DNA of 64,000 nucleotides from Callipepla californica brunnescens (lineage: Eukaryota; Chordata; Aves; Galliformes; Odontophoridae), in NCBI GenBank assembly GCA_023055505.1, contig JALIRH010000035.1:3776382-3840381 (forward strand), written 5' to 3'. Under the pieces are notes generated by a model. The model had not been told where the DNA came from. It did no database searches and saw only the letters and a list, made by a program, of their open reading frames with translations. The translations under genes and the position numbers were made by a program. Positions 1 through 13,380 of the stretch are shown one piece after another (position 1 is the first letter of the stretch; every line of letters starts with the position of its first letter).

Positions 1-2028
1 GGTCTCCAGTGAATTCTTTCCCAGCTGGTGAAGGGTAAGCAAGGAACGCATCAGGAGCATGAGACTGGCTGGGAGATATCGCTGGTGTGCCCAGCCACTT
101 GGAATCGGTTTCAGCAGCTTTGGTATCCAGGGAGAGAGAAGGAAGAAAAGCACACCCTGGGATTAAGTGATGGGTTCCGTGCAGCAAAAAATGTCCAAGG
201 GACCCGGATCAGAAGTGAATAAATGAGCTACTAAGCCTTGCAGCCAGTAAGTTGGAGGGCAGACAGAATCAACTGCACTGCATTCAGTTGCATCTCTGTG
301 TGTTTGTTTATTCGTGTTGGATGAGCTGGAGGAGGCAGACCGCAGGCAGGATGGATGCGGATGGAGGAATACAGGGGAGCAAGGTGTGTGTTTGTGACTG
401 GGCCTGGCAGAGAGGGAGAACATCTACAAAGTTTGATTACTGGCAAAACCAGCGGAGGAAGAATAAGGATCTCTCAGCTGTTGACCTTACTGGTGGGCTG
501 TGCTGACTGTTCTGTGGTCACAGCTTCTGGAGTTGGAGGAGATCGCTGTGTGCCAGGGCACGCCGGCGTTTTATGGCCTCTTAAGTGTGCGGGGAGCTGA
601 GGCTGCCCTGTGATGCTCTGGGTGGAGGAAGACAAATGAGCCAGTTAGGAGAAAGTAACAAGGACTTATGGCCAAGCTTGTAATTTGGAGCCTTCTGTAG
701 TTTGCAGCTACCTTATTTAAGAGAGGGGCAGGGGATGAGTGGAGCAGATGGTTTAAAAGCAAAACCATAGGCAGGTGCCACCTTTAATAGCTGTAGATGA
801 AAAGGGCAGTAAAAGTGACCAGCTGCTTCTTAGCTGCTCTTAACCTCCAAGCAGGTTCTCTCCAGCTGAGCCTGACCAACAAACTGCTCGAGCATCTTGC
901 TGTCAGATTCCTATTAGCTTCAGCTCTCTGTGCATTACTACAAATGTCTGCAGTCCACAGCCAGTATGAAAACAAACAAAAAACCCCCAATGACAAAGGT
1001 AGAATAGTGGAAAGGAGGAAATAGGTCCTGGTAGAAGATTTAAGGTCCTCCAAGCAGGTGCTGTAAGGGAGGAGGAATGGCAAGGAAATAGAGCAGAGCT
1101 TCTGCAGAGCAGAAGTGGGTACAGGGAAGGATGAATATGCAGAGATGAACATAAGGCCAACACAGCTAGGGGGACTTGTACAGAGTCAGCACGCGGTGGA
1201 TGACGACACATTCACAGAAAGAAAGGTGTGGAAAGCAAACATACAACTAAGCTTTGCAAGAATGGTTTTGGGAAGATATTTTAACAATTCTAACCAGCCT
1301 AACTGACTGTGGGGCTGAGCCTGCGTTCTGTCACTTCCAGATTGCAGCCAAGCTCAGCATTAAGTGAATTCGGTGCCATCCTATGCCCCAGAGAGAAATG
1401 AGTCAGGAGCTGGCGCTCGCATCCCCCAAAACATTACTTCTACCAGACGTGGTGGCTTTTAGCTTCAGGGTTAAATAAGCCTGGTGTGCTCTGTGTCACT
1501 ATGGAGATGACTGCAGGAGGGCAAGCTTGGTTCAGCGAGGCGCTGGAAATCAGAGAGCTGTTGAGATGGGTCCTGGCTGAAAAGAAGCTCTGAAGCTCAA
1601 GTTTGGCACTTCACATCTTTGGCGACGGTTGTGTGGGTTACCAGTCAAGCAGCTGGAAGAGTGGTGGGAAGAAATCAATGTGCTGCACTGGAGGATATTC
1701 ACCTAAACATCAGCAGAGGAGCTAATGCAGCCCCTCCGGTCCCAGCCGGCTTTGATGTGGATCTGAAATCAGCTCTTGCTGGTGCTCTGAAGCAAGACAT
1801 TGCAGCAGTGCAAACTGCTGCTCCCTGCAGAAAATTAATAAGGAGACTTTGGTTTCCGCCCCGTGTCTGACCCAACCAGCTAAATAGGTTGCACTGAGTT
1901 TTAAGAAGTGCCCCAGTTTTCCTTTTAATAGGCAATTTTTCTGCTTAATTTGCAGAACAAGCAAAATGCTATTATGTAAAATTTATCAGCAGCAATTGGT
2001 TCTCATTAGAGGTTGGGAATAGGAGGTT
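1..2028. other. anonymous noncoding sequence
   Basis: I see no gene in this stretch. Open frames are short and overlap in several phases on both strands. There is an A/C-rich low-complexity patch near 965-990 and nothing else repetitive. It reads as ordinary intergenic or intronic vertebrate DNA with depleted CpG. Confidence 0.6.
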
Positions 2029-2526
2029 TCATCGTGAGGGGGGAACGGTGCTCCACATTTTTGTTTCAGCCTCAGTTTCCCAGCAGTCATGCTGACCCTT
2101 GTCCCTAACAAATTCACGCACGGAACAGACAATGCTTTTTTTCCTGTGCTCACCTCCCTCGAGTCTGGTTTTGGAAGTCCTGATGCTGTAAGTAACAGTT
2201 AGAAGCTGAATGAAGTGCCCGTAAGTTGCTGAGCTATTGTTAGAGTGTGAGCACTGAGTTTTGCCATGTTGAGCAAACTCAGCTCTGGCAGAAATACGAT
2301 GTTGAGTAGATGCAGAGCTCCTTGCTGGGCCCACAGCCTGTAGGACGTAGCCTATTTCAGGGCTGCAGTTCACATTCCTCATTGCTCTACGAGGTGGGAT
2401 CGAATCAGGAGTTATCTCCCCGATACAGGCAGAGGATGAGCTGTGATTCTCTTTATCTTTGGGTAAGATGAATGCAGACTTCCTCTTCCTATGAAAAGTA
2501 GGATAGCTGTGCCTAGGTAGTGTCAA
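2029..2526 (-). other. unassigned open stretch, probably not coding
   Basis: One frame on the minus strand stays open for 165 codons. It opens with TTG; the first ATG lies roughly 50 codons further in. The stretch holds slightly more CpG than its surroundings. The conceptual product is polar, rich in Ser, Arg and Thr, and has no domain, signal peptide or membrane segment I recognise. Open runs of this length are expected several times by chance in 64 kb read in six frames, so I do not call it a gene. It could be an exon or part of a noncoding transcript. Confidence 0.15.
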
Positions 2527-2749
2527 AATGCATAGAAGGGCTGTATATCTCTGGCTTAGCAGTGGGTCTGCCTATCCCTGCATGATCTGCAGTTACTCAT
2601 GTTTTCTTCATGCTGCAGCAGCTTCTTTTGGCTGCAGCTGGAGCCAGCTGTGATTTGTGTTATGGGGGGGACAGGTGAGCTGTAATGGAACTTCAAGTGA
2701 GAGACGTTAGGGAAGTGGAAATGATTACTGACATTGAAACACTCAGATG

Positions 2750-2970
2750 GGGATTTTCCTTTCCTATTCCCCCTACAGTAAATGTTAATTATACATGAAG
2801 TTTCACTACAGCAGAAGGGATTATAATTAATTTATATTTGAACTATAATAGATTTCACTACAAACTGCATTTCATTGCAACAAAGTGCATTATGACTGTT
2901 GTTTGCTGCCAGTAATTTACATAAACCGACCACAAAGCATTGCATCCATTAATCCCGCATTAAGGACAAC
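2750..2970. promoter_or_regulatory. AT-rich block resembling a conserved noncoding element
   Basis: This block has long runs of A/T with TAAT and ATTA cores, alternating with short structured GC patches, and no simple repeat. That texture is typical of conserved noncoding elements near developmental genes. No individual binding site can be proven. The assignment rests on texture alone; alignment to other amniotes would decide it. Confidence 0.25.
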
Positions 2971-5900
2971 AGCAGGAGGATGGAAGTATAAAAAATAAGA
3001 GTAAATTAAAGCAAGTCTGTTTAACTTGAGAACAGAGAGCTTGTGCTGGCTGCAGAACCTACATCACCTAACCTGGAACAAGGGCACTGGGATGCAATGA
3101 ATTTGGTTAGTGATGGTTGGTAAGGGGTTTTGCTGCATGCCATTGCTGTGCCAGTGTAGAGCTGAGTGTACGTGCACGGTTGGACCCTGTGTTGTATGAT
3201 GGGGTCACACCATGTGGGCTACACTGGTAGTTGGGTGTAGGAGCCAGGACGGGGCTCAGGATGTCACCCTCACCGAGAGGAGCTCAGATGATGGGGTAAG
3301 TTGCACGTCAGCACTTCCATCTTCCACAGAGGGCTATTAAAAGCCGTGCTGATATTGCAGCTGGGGTCTGTGCGTGCAGCACATCTGGATGCACTCGAGC
3401 TATCTTTGTGCTAGAGAGCTAGGGCAACAGAAAATCAAAACTGCAACTTCAGCCATCGGTGCAGTCAGCACGAAGCTGCCGGGGCAATCCTTGCCTGCTA
3501 TGCACTTTCTTTGCTTCCTGGATGGTTCGTGGCTGCGCTGAAGGCACTCATGGGCACTTCAGAGAAGTCTGGTTTGCTTCCAAGAGATTTCTTATGCAAT
3601 TCATACTTCTACTCCAGCTGTAAAATTAACAGACTGTTTTATTACTGAGGCTTTATTATTCAGGAGGAGCCATGCAAAGGCGAGGAGCGATTTTAATCCC
3701 AGCAGAATAACACCTTGGCAGCAAAATGGTTTTGCCACCAAAGGTTTCTTGGAGGCATCTGCTGAGGAAGGGAGAGAAGCCCTGAACAACCTATTCCAGC
3801 TCCTCCTGGCATGAGAAGATGCAAGATGGGGCATCCTAATTTTGGAGCAGCACAGAGCAGTGATGAGGTTTGGGTCTCCCCAGGAGTTGCTGTGGGGAAG
3901 AAAGCATCTCCAGGGGCAGCATCACCATCCTTGCCTCAGTCACTGCAGGGAGGATGGTGACACTGCAGCTTTTAAAGACCTGGTGCCATTTCCTTCCCAC
4001 GCACCCCACAGTGTGAATCACAGGGTAGTGAAAAACACCCACAGAAATTGCTTTTCCTGTGGCACCTGAAAGCACACGTTGTCCTAAATCGAGAACTGGT
4101 GCACACTGAGGTGGAGGGGGGGGGGGTCAAAAAATGGCTCCCAGAAATTCTTCCTGTCCTGCAGTGGGACAGCAGCGACTGTCCCCCAGTACAGGGCTCA
4201 GGTATTTGGCCCTTCCTTGCCTCTGACTTGCCCTGAGATAAAAGACCGTTTCCAGAAAGCTCTCGTGGTGAAAATATTTCTGTTTTCTGCTTCTTTGCAG
4301 TTGCCAGTCTCACAAATTTCTACTCCGCTGTCACCAGCAGTGGCCCCATTAACGTTATTTATAGTGTTTGTGCCTTGGGCTTTGGTTGTGCTCAAGGCCC
4401 GTTGCTGGTTTGCAAGGAAGGAAAGAAGAAATCTAACCCTTTCAGTGACATATCTCTGCCTGGATTGTGTACCACATTCTCTCTGTCACACCTGGGCTGC
4501 CTGGATCTCTGCCTGACTTCTGTCCATACCTCGGTTTGCTATGACAAACTAAACCTTCTCGGGCTGTTTTTTAGTTATATAGAACTTAGTTTAAAAAACG
4601 CAGTGTGTGTTGTGAAACCCGGCCAATCCGATAAAGATGCTGCAGGGAAAGGCAGCCTGCAAAGCCAGATGCAAATGCAGCCAACCAGAAACTAAAAATG
4701 TATTAATACTGAGAGAGCAGGCAATTATTCTTCTCTCAGAGTCACAAGATTTTCAGTGCGTGTGACCTCAGTGCTACTTCAGGACAGATGGGCATTGGGT
4801 TTGGGCTTAAAGTGAGCAGAGCCATGGTTGATTCAGAGCCCACGTCTTTCCCTGCTCTGTACCCATGAGCTGCAATTAATTGATGCACTCAAGAAGCATG
4901 TGTCGGTCTGTGTGGGAAGAACTTTTGCAGGTGACTGGAACTGCTAACCTGCAGCATTAAAAAATCATGAGTCAGGCTCTATCTGATGCCTCTTATCCTA
5001 AAATTAAAGGTCTGTAAGGTATTCTGCCTGAAAGCTGAACTTTCTGGCTGATCAAATGACTCTGAAAGCTGAGGCTTTTTAGATAAAGCACCAGATATGT
5101 CCAGAGACAGTACACGTGGAAACTGCAGTCAAAAAGCTGTCCCAGAGGGGCTATTCAGAGCTCCAGTTGATCTCTGGTTTGAAGTGTGCACTGGTGGCTG
5201 TGTGCAGGAGTGAGACTCAGGCAGACGACCTGTTCCTCCCGAGCAGCCCTTGTATCTTTAAGACATCTCATAAACCACACGACCTGGAATGCAGCCCCTG
5301 GGTGAAAAATTTTTTGCAGTGAACTTGTGCCCTGTTCCTTACGCGTTTCACATTATTTTTCTGCAATATTTCAGCCTGTAAGAAGCCACTCAACGCGTTA
5401 ATGATCAGGAAATAATAACGTTCTCAACCCAGGGCCAAGCATCCTCCATCTCCCTGCCATCCATAATAACAGCGTGCTTAATGGGGGTGTGCTCCCAGGA
5501 ACCCTCAGGGAAGCACATCGCTATGTGAAGGCAGAGTCACTCAGCTGTTCCCAGAGGATTCAGAACTCTTCCCAGTTTCTCAGTGCCAGTTTGGTGGCTC
5601 TCCCAGCGATGTCAGTCTCTGTTGCGTGCAGCAGGTTCTGTTCAGCTTCCTTTCTGAACTGGGTTGGCACCAGGGTCCCTTTTGCATGTCCTTCGAGGCT
5701 CCTTTGGTGGAGACGGATGGTGAGCAGTGAGAAGCAAATGGCTGCAGAGTCTCCCAGCAATTGCCACGCGTGATGGAGGAGGCTGTCAATCAGCAGTCAG
5801 AGGCATCTGTGTTATTTTAAATCAAATATACTGGAGTGACTGGCTATGCTTGTAAATTGCCACTGGGTATCAATTGCATTTTGCCAGATCACTCACTAAC

Positions 5901-6261
5901 AGCCTCTCTGCTGCTGCTGTTGTGTTGTCTGTGCTGCGTGCCTTTTGTGGATATAAAGGCAATGTATTGATGCTGCCTAACCCAAGAGAAATCCCATTCT
6001 GAGGGCCGCTTTTCCGAGTGATTGGTCACAACTATTAGACCTAACACATGGCTCGTGCTGCCATCTAATTCATCCTTAGCTCTTCAGGAGACCAGCACTA
6101 AGGGAAGCACGATTACTGGGTTTGATCTAGGAATCACAGACTAAAAGCTGATGGCCTTTGTTAAGTGGTATGAGCATAATGGCCTCGACGAGGTATTAAT
6201 CACTATGAGACTTTGAACACAGGAACTTGGGGTATTTTTCAGAATGCTGTCAGTTGTGAGC
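2971..6261. other. anonymous noncoding sequence
   Basis: No gene is supported. A run of 11 G at 4116-4126 is the only marked homopolymer. A textbook splice-acceptor-like pyrimidine tract ends in CAG at 4300 and is followed by about 70 open codons, but no matching donor or partner exon is seen. Short AT-rich patches occur at about 5340-5420 and 6160-6210. Confidence 0.55.
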
Positions 6262-6330
6262 AATGTGTCCTTGGGCAAGCCTTGTCTTTTCTCTGGGGCT
6301 GCCCCCACTCCCTGCTGCACAAAGGTTGTA
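6262..6330 (+). repeat. possible MIR SINE fragment
   Basis: A CCTTGGGCAAG word is followed by a pyrimidine-rich stretch in the order found in the MIR core (the segment reading roughly 'cttgggcaag ... cctctctgggcctc'). Identity is poor beyond the first 15 bases, so this may be coincidence. Confidence 0.25.
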
Positions 6331-9149
6331 ACGATTCTGAAGTGCCTACAAAGGCTGGTCCCTTGATGAATGAGTCCTTACTGCGTTTGTTTCAGATCCT
6401 TGGATGCCAACTGCTATTTCGGTGCTAAGTAGTATTGATTATCATCATGCATATGTAACACAGTAAGTTGTTATTCATTTCGTTATTGCTTCCATTCTCT
6501 GGCATGATCTTTATTAGATATCTCAGGGGGCAGGTTAATAAAACCGTCTGCTTACATTGAGTGTTACCCTTAGTACAGTCTCACTTGCTGTCCTAACAAA
6601 AAACTCATCCACCTGGCACAGGGCTCCAAGGTCCAGGACGTCTCCCAGGCATGGGGCTACAATTCTGCAGCGATAGGTGCTTCCTTTCTTTTTCCTTCTG
6701 CTGCATTTTGTAACTGCTAGTCCGACCTGGCATTGCTACCCATCATAAAGAGAGGTTGCTTCTTTCCCGAGTAATCTCACAGTGCTCATTTTTATAGGTG
6801 TACTGAAGACAGTGATCCTCCTTCTGAATGGGAGATAAGCGAAAGACAAAGACAGAGCTGCTGGCTTTTAACTTGCGTGATGAGCTTCAGTGATGAGGGC
6901 GGCAGAGGAAGACAGAGCTGTGCCATGCCATGAAGGACAGTGAGCAATTTAGCAGCTATGCTATGACTGGTGACCTTCTCAGTGTTACGCATCCTGCCTG
7001 ACGTTGCAGGGATGAGGCTGAAGACCTGAACTCACCGGGGTGACAAAGTGATGCTGACCTCAGCAGCAGTGAACTGTCTAAATACCTTTGTAGATACGAA
7101 CACAAATGCCTTACTGAGTAGGAGCTAACATGACTGCAAAAGTGAAGCGTTAGCACAGCAGAACACGCTCCATCTGAGGTTGTATCTCCACATTTCACTG
7201 CAACTGCCATTTTTCATTATGAGCAGCACTTGTTGCCTTGCAAGGTTAACAAATTGCATTTCCTCTGACCTGCCCGGCTGCAGAGAGCTGCACATAGTTT
7301 CTTTCCTCTTTCCTTTGGTCTCTGATGTTTTCTAGTTCCCATCCTCTAAGAGCGAAGCTGGTAGAGCTGTCAGGCCTCCTCATCACACCACTGGTCAGAT
7401 TCTGTATGAAACCTGGAGGGAACAAGCAACTGCAGCAGTTTTACCAGCATTTTACCTCGTTTATGCCAACTGTGGTGTGCAAATGACTTGCTTTATGACT
7501 CTGCCATCCTTTCCCGTAGAGAAAGGGAGAAGCATTCTCATTTAATATTAATCTCCCCTCTGCGGATCCGGGCGGCTTCTGACACTGTATCAATTATTAA
7601 AACTGGTTGAAGAAATTTCCAGGATTAAAGAGATTAGTTTCTTGTTGATTTTGGTAATTCCTCCTGCTTTTGCATCTCCGAGGCTACGAGTGCTACACAG
7701 CTTCTGCATTGCTGTTTGCTTGGAGTTCACCCTAGTCAGGGACAAAATGGAAATGCTGTTTCCATCCATAACTGCCAAGTTCTCTCCTGAGCTGGAAGCA
7801 GCTGCAGCAGATGGGATGCTGCTGAAGCAATGGAAGGCCTTTTAGGTGAGCGATCACTTGTGCCATGGCACGTGCAGTGTTAATTGTACGTTTTGGGGGG
7901 CTGTTAGGATCTTTCTGCAGAGTGTTGGGAAGGTAACTGTAAAAGAGAGATCAATGTTTGCTGTTTCCCTTTGTGATGGCTTGTGCTTCTCATCTGCATG
8001 AAGTAACTGGGCCCCTATAGCAGAGAGCAGAGCCACCTGCACTCCCAGATCAAAGAACCTCATGTGCTGCTGTCCCACATTTAAAGAATATCTGAAGATC
8101 ATCGGCTGTCCTCTGTGCAGTGCGTCTTCATTAGGTGCAGGGGAACAGCTCACCTGCTCCAGCCTGCAAGTCAAAATCTGGACTGCATGTGGCACTAAAG
8201 AAAATGTGGAAAAAGGGATTTTGAAGGAAAAATCAAAGAGCTTTGAGCATCAAAAAGCAAACAGGCCTATGAAATATACATGAAAACACACAAAACCCCT
8301 CAATCCCAGCATTATCTGTCTCCTATTGAATCATTAATTCATGGGTTTTTGCTACCAGTGAAAGCAGACTCCTCAAATGGGTTCTTTCACTGGGTCTTCC
8401 CTTTGTTAAGAACTGTCAGAGCAGTCCCACTCATCACTCCAGCTGTACTGAATGTTTGTGGCTTCCTATGACATCCCATAAGCATTCCTTCGCCTTAATT
8501 ATCTGGTCAGGCAATCTTGCTTAACGAAGGGAAGACCCAGTGATGTTCATATCTAAAACCAAGTTTCTATAATCACAAATTAATCAGCGAAAAGCCCTCA
8601 GTAATCTTTTCTTGTTCAGTACTCGCTGTTAGAAAGAATCAGATGGCCCATTATTTTTCTTTCCGAGTGTTTCATGCTGCATGATAGACTTTATCCATCA
8701 GCCCCAGAAACCAATCTCCTCCCAGCCTCCAGCACAGCCATCATCAATCAAATGTATGAGCAATGGTGCCAGATCCCCAGTGCTGCCTTTTCTTCACCAG
8801 AAAACCTCACAGCTCGGGGAGAGAGGTGGGGATGTGCATTTCCAACATCGATCATTCTCTCCTGCGGAGGAAGGATGATGGGAGGAGAGAAGAGAGAGGG
8901 GGATCACGTGTTAAAATGTTTTATTTTCGTTGTCAGCATCTCTGGGTAGAGACTAAGGAGCTGCAGGACTGGGAGCACAGGGAGAGCTTGGCATGAGCGG
9001 TGTGTGGGAAGCAGGTCAGGGAGGGAGGAAAACAAAATGTCTTGGTTTTGCTACCATTATTTGTATTATAGAGGTGCTACAACCTCTTAGTTTGCACGTT
9101 CTGTCCTCCTACTGCAAAAAGAAAGAAGAAAAAAACAGCACCTTTATGA
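6331..9149. other. anonymous noncoding sequence with AT-rich blocks
   Basis: No gene is supported. AT-rich blocks rich in TAAT and ATTA lie at about 6430-6500, 7530-7660 and 8480-8690, and resemble candidate regulatory elements. A canonical CACGTG E-box sits near 8905. Open frames here are short and contradict one another. Confidence 0.5.
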
Positions 9150-9235
9150 AAGTCAGGATCCTTATCCTTGTTTTCTAAATGGAGAAACTGAGGAAAGTTT
9201 AAGCTGTGTAAAGCAAGCAGGGTGCAGACCGGGGG
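9150..9235 (-). repeat. MIR-type SINE fragment
   Basis: The words 'ttttctaaatggagaaactg' and the following 'aggaaag' match the reverse orientation of the MIR core ('ttttacagatgaggaaactgagg'), then decay into a stretch resembling the following 'gttaagtgacttgcc ... acagc' part. MIR elements are tRNA-derived SINEs inactive since early amniote time, so birds keep only eroded copies like this. Confidence 0.45.
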
Positions 9236-11040
9236 AGGAAGGAGCTCGAGTTTCTTGAGAGGTAGAACAGCAGTGTCCCTATGCAGCATTGCCTTCTCTC
9301 TAGCAGAAGGTGAGTCTGAGATCAGATCTCTCTGCGTAGATTATGGCACAATCAATACAGGAAGAAAACTGCCTTCCCAGCAGTGCCAGCGTTCTTCCTC
9401 TTTCCTGAGTGCTCACTGTCAGTGTAGGTCAGCTGTTGTCGTGTGGTTTCCATTTCAGAGTTTTATTCCGTGCTTCATGCACCCATCGCTGTGGCACGAA
9501 GCAGTGTGCACCCTGGAGAAGCTTCTTCCAAACTCATTCAGCTTGCATGGCTGAGGAAAGAAGGAAAAATACCAGACTACGAATTTATTCCTTCCGTTTG
9601 TTTCATACTTCATTGGGTTCACGTGAGGTGTTCCTAATTTACACAAATGAAGAGGAAGACATCTCCTGGGTCTAGTTTTCCAGCCATTGTTACAGACTTT
9701 GTCAGCAAATCATGCCTATAAGGTCCACGAGGGACACAGACAACTGAGTGTGTCTTTCTCCCTTATAACACTGCTGATTCCCCTTCCAGGCACTGGGGGA
9801 GTTCATTCACTTGAGGTCTCTCTCAGCCATTCTCAGAATACCATCTCTGGGTGTTCCTTGGCTGCACGGAGCTATGCTGGGTGTTGTGCTTGGATCTGAG
9901 TTTTGCTTCAGGAATTTTCTGGAAAATGAATGGAGCCTGCAGCTCACCAGCTGCCTCTGTATACAAAGCGTAAATGATAGACAGCTCAGAGCCGGAGTAC
10001 GGGCAGAGGATGATGATAAAGAGCAGTGTGCTCCTGTCTGACCCTGTGAATCACAGATGCTAAATTAGGCCAAAGTAAATGGTTTGCATGCATATCTATA
10101 TTGACGTTACATATGCTATCTTGAGCTGGAATTACAGCAAGAAGATCTTTTAGTCTTTCCAAAACTTGTGTTGTGTGAGCAGTCCTCTGTGCAACGTGGA
10201 TGCAAGGTACCCCATCAGGCTGGCTTTTTGTGCTGGGCAAATGTTTGACACCTCTTCCCTAACTGTTTCCCACCTTTGCTGGCCTGGTTTCCCACTGATC
10301 TCAGTTCTGCAAATCACACCACAGGTCATCCTTTCCATCAGTGGCCTTCTGAAGTACAAGCAGTGTGTATTTGGTCCCAGATCAGCTGGGGAATGAGTCG
10401 CTGAGGTGCTCAGGCTTCCCTGTTCCTGATGTGCCATGCTCAGAGTCATGCCCTGTTCCTGCTGCCTTTCATGGGGAGTGGTGGAAAGTGACATTAAGAC
10501 TAAAGGGAGCAGGATGAGGAGGGATGGTTGGAGGCACAATGGTCATTAAGCTGGCAAAGAAAGTCACATGGAACCAAATCACCTTGCGATTCCATGCCTT
10601 TGTGTCCTTAAAAAATACTCTGGATTCTGGTTTGCCCATTCTGGCAAGCCAGAGAGCAGCTTCTTTTTCACAGCCTTTGTGTCCCTGCTTCTCCTCCTAA
10701 CTTAGTTTAGTCTTCTGTGAAATTGTTTTCTCTGCAGAGACAGAGTTGCCTCGTTTCTTGTAATTTCACTAGAATAATCCTTGGCTCCGTGCTAGAAAAG
10801 CACTGAGCAGAGTCAGTGAGGGGAGCACTGGGGAAACATAGGCATCTGCACACATACACCTCAGTGCTGGGGGAATTCAGGCAGCTTGGAAGACACTGGA
10901 GATCTACAGTACATTTCTTTAATGCTTGCTCTGTGGTAAAGTAGAAAAGGCTGTGTGTGCCAAGTGTGCAAAAATAGTGGGTGAAGGCAGCTGCGGGGGG
11001 AACAGCTGCTTTGTGCAGAGCCTTACTACAGGCAGCTCAG
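9236..11040. other. anonymous noncoding sequence
   Basis: No gene is supported. A compact AT-rich block at 10050-10140 contains TTTGCATGCATAT, a POU-octamer-like word, and TTGACGTTAC, a CRE-like word. The rest has no visible repeat or extended frame. Confidence 0.5.
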
Positions 11041-11219
11041 GGTGGTCTTTGGGTTGCCCATAGAGGTGGTGATGCTCTATCCCTGCAGACACCCAGGGTC
11101 AGGCTGGCTGGGGATCTGAGCAGTTGAGGGAGCTGTGAGTGTCCCTGTTCAATGCAGGGAGTGGGACCAGATGGACTTGAAGGGTCCCTTCCAACTCAAA
11201 TTGTTCTGTGATCCTGTGA
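11041..11219 (+). repeat. CR1 LINE, 5'-truncated 3' end
   Basis: The sequence from the GGTGGTC start to the terminal 'gggtcccttccaactcaa' plus 'ttctgtgatcctgtga' is the 3' untranslated end of a CR1 retrotransposon, in sense orientation. CR1 copies are nearly always 5'-truncated and end in an 8-bp-type microsatellite rather than poly(A), as here. No reverse transcriptase or endonuclease sequence remains. By eye, the reverse complement is about 90 percent identical over roughly 150 bp to the element at 50038, so both belong to one subfamily. Confidence 0.9.
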
Positions 11220-13380
11220 AGCAGACTTAGTGCTAGTTGTTTAACTAAATAAAGAGTCTTCATTGACATCCTGCAACCAAGGTGAGAATTGACAACATTT
11301 TTTCACATGGGTGTGCAGAGGTAAAGCATGGTTCCATATCTGACATAGCATCTGGAGCCCTAACCAGGAGGTACCAAACCCAGTGGAGACATAGCTATTA
11401 AATGTGCGTGATTTAAAGCCAGAAGGGAGCAGCCTCCTTCATACAACCGAATGATTCTTTTCCCTTGCTGGATAAATGATGACTATAATACCGAGCATAA
11501 CAATTCCCAGTTACGCTAAAGAGCGTCTCTTTTCTGAGAGTTAGCCAATAGAGATTTTCAGATATTATTGACATAGCCTACAGTCCCAGCCGTATCACAC
11601 CAGTCCTGGCAGACGGTTCATTGCTCCCTGTGGAGAGAATAGGACTTCTTTCAGAGTTTATTGTCCCTGTATCAGTATTGTGCCTCAGGTTATCAGCCAG
11701 CATCCAAATGGCAGTGCTCAGGAAGCTGCTTATCCTGTGGTCAAATGGTTCTGTAATTTCTTGTTATTATTATCTTCTATTTGCTTCTGAATCCTGGCCG
11801 TTGTCAGCAAGGAGATTTGAGGTGGGTAGGCGTGATCCAGTTAGCGTGGCAATGCCCACATTCGTAACCTGGCGATAACATGTGGTGCACTGAACTTTAA
11901 TGAAGTCCCATAGGTGGTTGAAAGCTTTCTGTGGTTGGAACAAACAGACCAAAATCCGAAATAAAAATGATACGGCTCAAGACGGGGGGGATGAAGAGCA
12001 GGAACTCACGAGGAGGGAGGCAGCAGTTGCACAGCACTGTACTGTGATTAAAGTTACATGATGAAGTCTATTGTACAGCCCTCCATTTTTATTTTTTATT
12101 TAATTATTCATTTCCAAGCAGCACAAGTATGGTCTCTCTCCTATTCAGCTTTGTTTCTTTAAACGTGGTGAACTGGGCAATGCATTTCCTGTCTCCCTCA
12201 TTCATAAAGCCATCTGGATACATCAGCTGTGATGGATCATTTCAATACTTTGCCTTCTACCCTGGAAATGGAGCTTTCCTTCTCCTTTTAAATAAAAGCT
12301 GCTAATATTTGAGTCCCTGTTCTAGTCAACCAGACCACCAGACGTCAGGCTTCCTGACAGTGTGTTTGGGCTGTGAACATGTGATGCTGCTCCTTGCTTG
12401 GCTGGGCCAGACAATAAATATTGTGGAGGCAGAGCAAGAAATGAGAAGGGGATTTACAGTGCATAGCATCATATGGCTTGTAGGCGAGGTTCATCCCTGG
12501 GTTAGTGCTGTTCAATTCAGAGGAATTATCCCAAGCTGTGAATCTGCTCCAGTGGCAGACATGCAAGACTGGAATTTCAGCTGGTTTTGGTTGTTTTTTT
12601 ATGTTGGTGTTGTTTTTGAACTCACTCTTGTCAAAAATCTGTATTAGAATGCTTAGCACAGGGCTCTGGGGATTTACAGGCCACTTGGATACAGAGAGCA
12701 GGGGGAATTTTGAGTCTGGGATTTGACTTCCCCTCACTTGGCATGGAGTTTCTAAAGCTATCCGACTTTCAAATGGATTCATGGAAGAGCTGGGATGAGT
12801 ACATCATCAGTGCTGATTTACAAAGGCAAAGGCTGAGGGAAACTGGGGGAAGGTCCCCAGCAATGCTCTGTGAGCATTTCTCTGCTGAGAACTTTGAGTG
12901 AGTTTTTGTTTGTTTGTTTGTTTTGTAGAAAAGCAAAATTCTCTGAATCTTCACTGAACTTTTCAAAATCCATTTGTTATTGGAGAGCGCAGCAAGGTGC
13001 CTGTCCTCTCCCAGCACCAAGACAGTGCTCGTACATGGCATAAGTACTGGGAATAGACAACAGTACTGGTAATGCTATGAGTCACTACATCACTAACAGC
13101 GAGATTTCCTTTGGTGAAAAGAGTAATGAAACCGTGAGGGGTCAACTGTTCAACATTTCTAACCAACCTGAGGTTCAGAGCAAACTGTTTGAGGTACATA
13201 TGATCTGTTCTCCCATTTTTTAGGCAGCTTTTTGTTTCCTGGTGGTCATTCTTACCATCTTCCTGCGCACATAAAAAGCAGTGCAACTGTTTCAGCCCTG
13301 TTTTGTACAGGATAGAGGGTGCTCATGCATACAGTAGCTGCACACTGGGCTCCACTGGATCCCTGGAGTAGGTGGGATTT
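11220..13380. other. anonymous noncoding sequence
   Basis: No gene is supported. AT-rich, TAAT-containing blocks lie at 11450-11580 and 12040-12125. A short GTTT repeat lies at 12902-12925. Open frames of up to 145 codons on the minus strand at 12345-12782 have no recognisable content. Confidence 0.55.
12902..12925. repeat. GTTT simple repeat
   Basis: Four perfect GTTT units (12908-12923) are flanked by T runs. This is an ordinary microsatellite and may be length-polymorphic. Confidence 0.85.

Noticed and set aside
7964..7985. miR-204/211-like start TTCCCTTTGT
   Set aside because: Match stops after 10 bases and no hairpin is evident.
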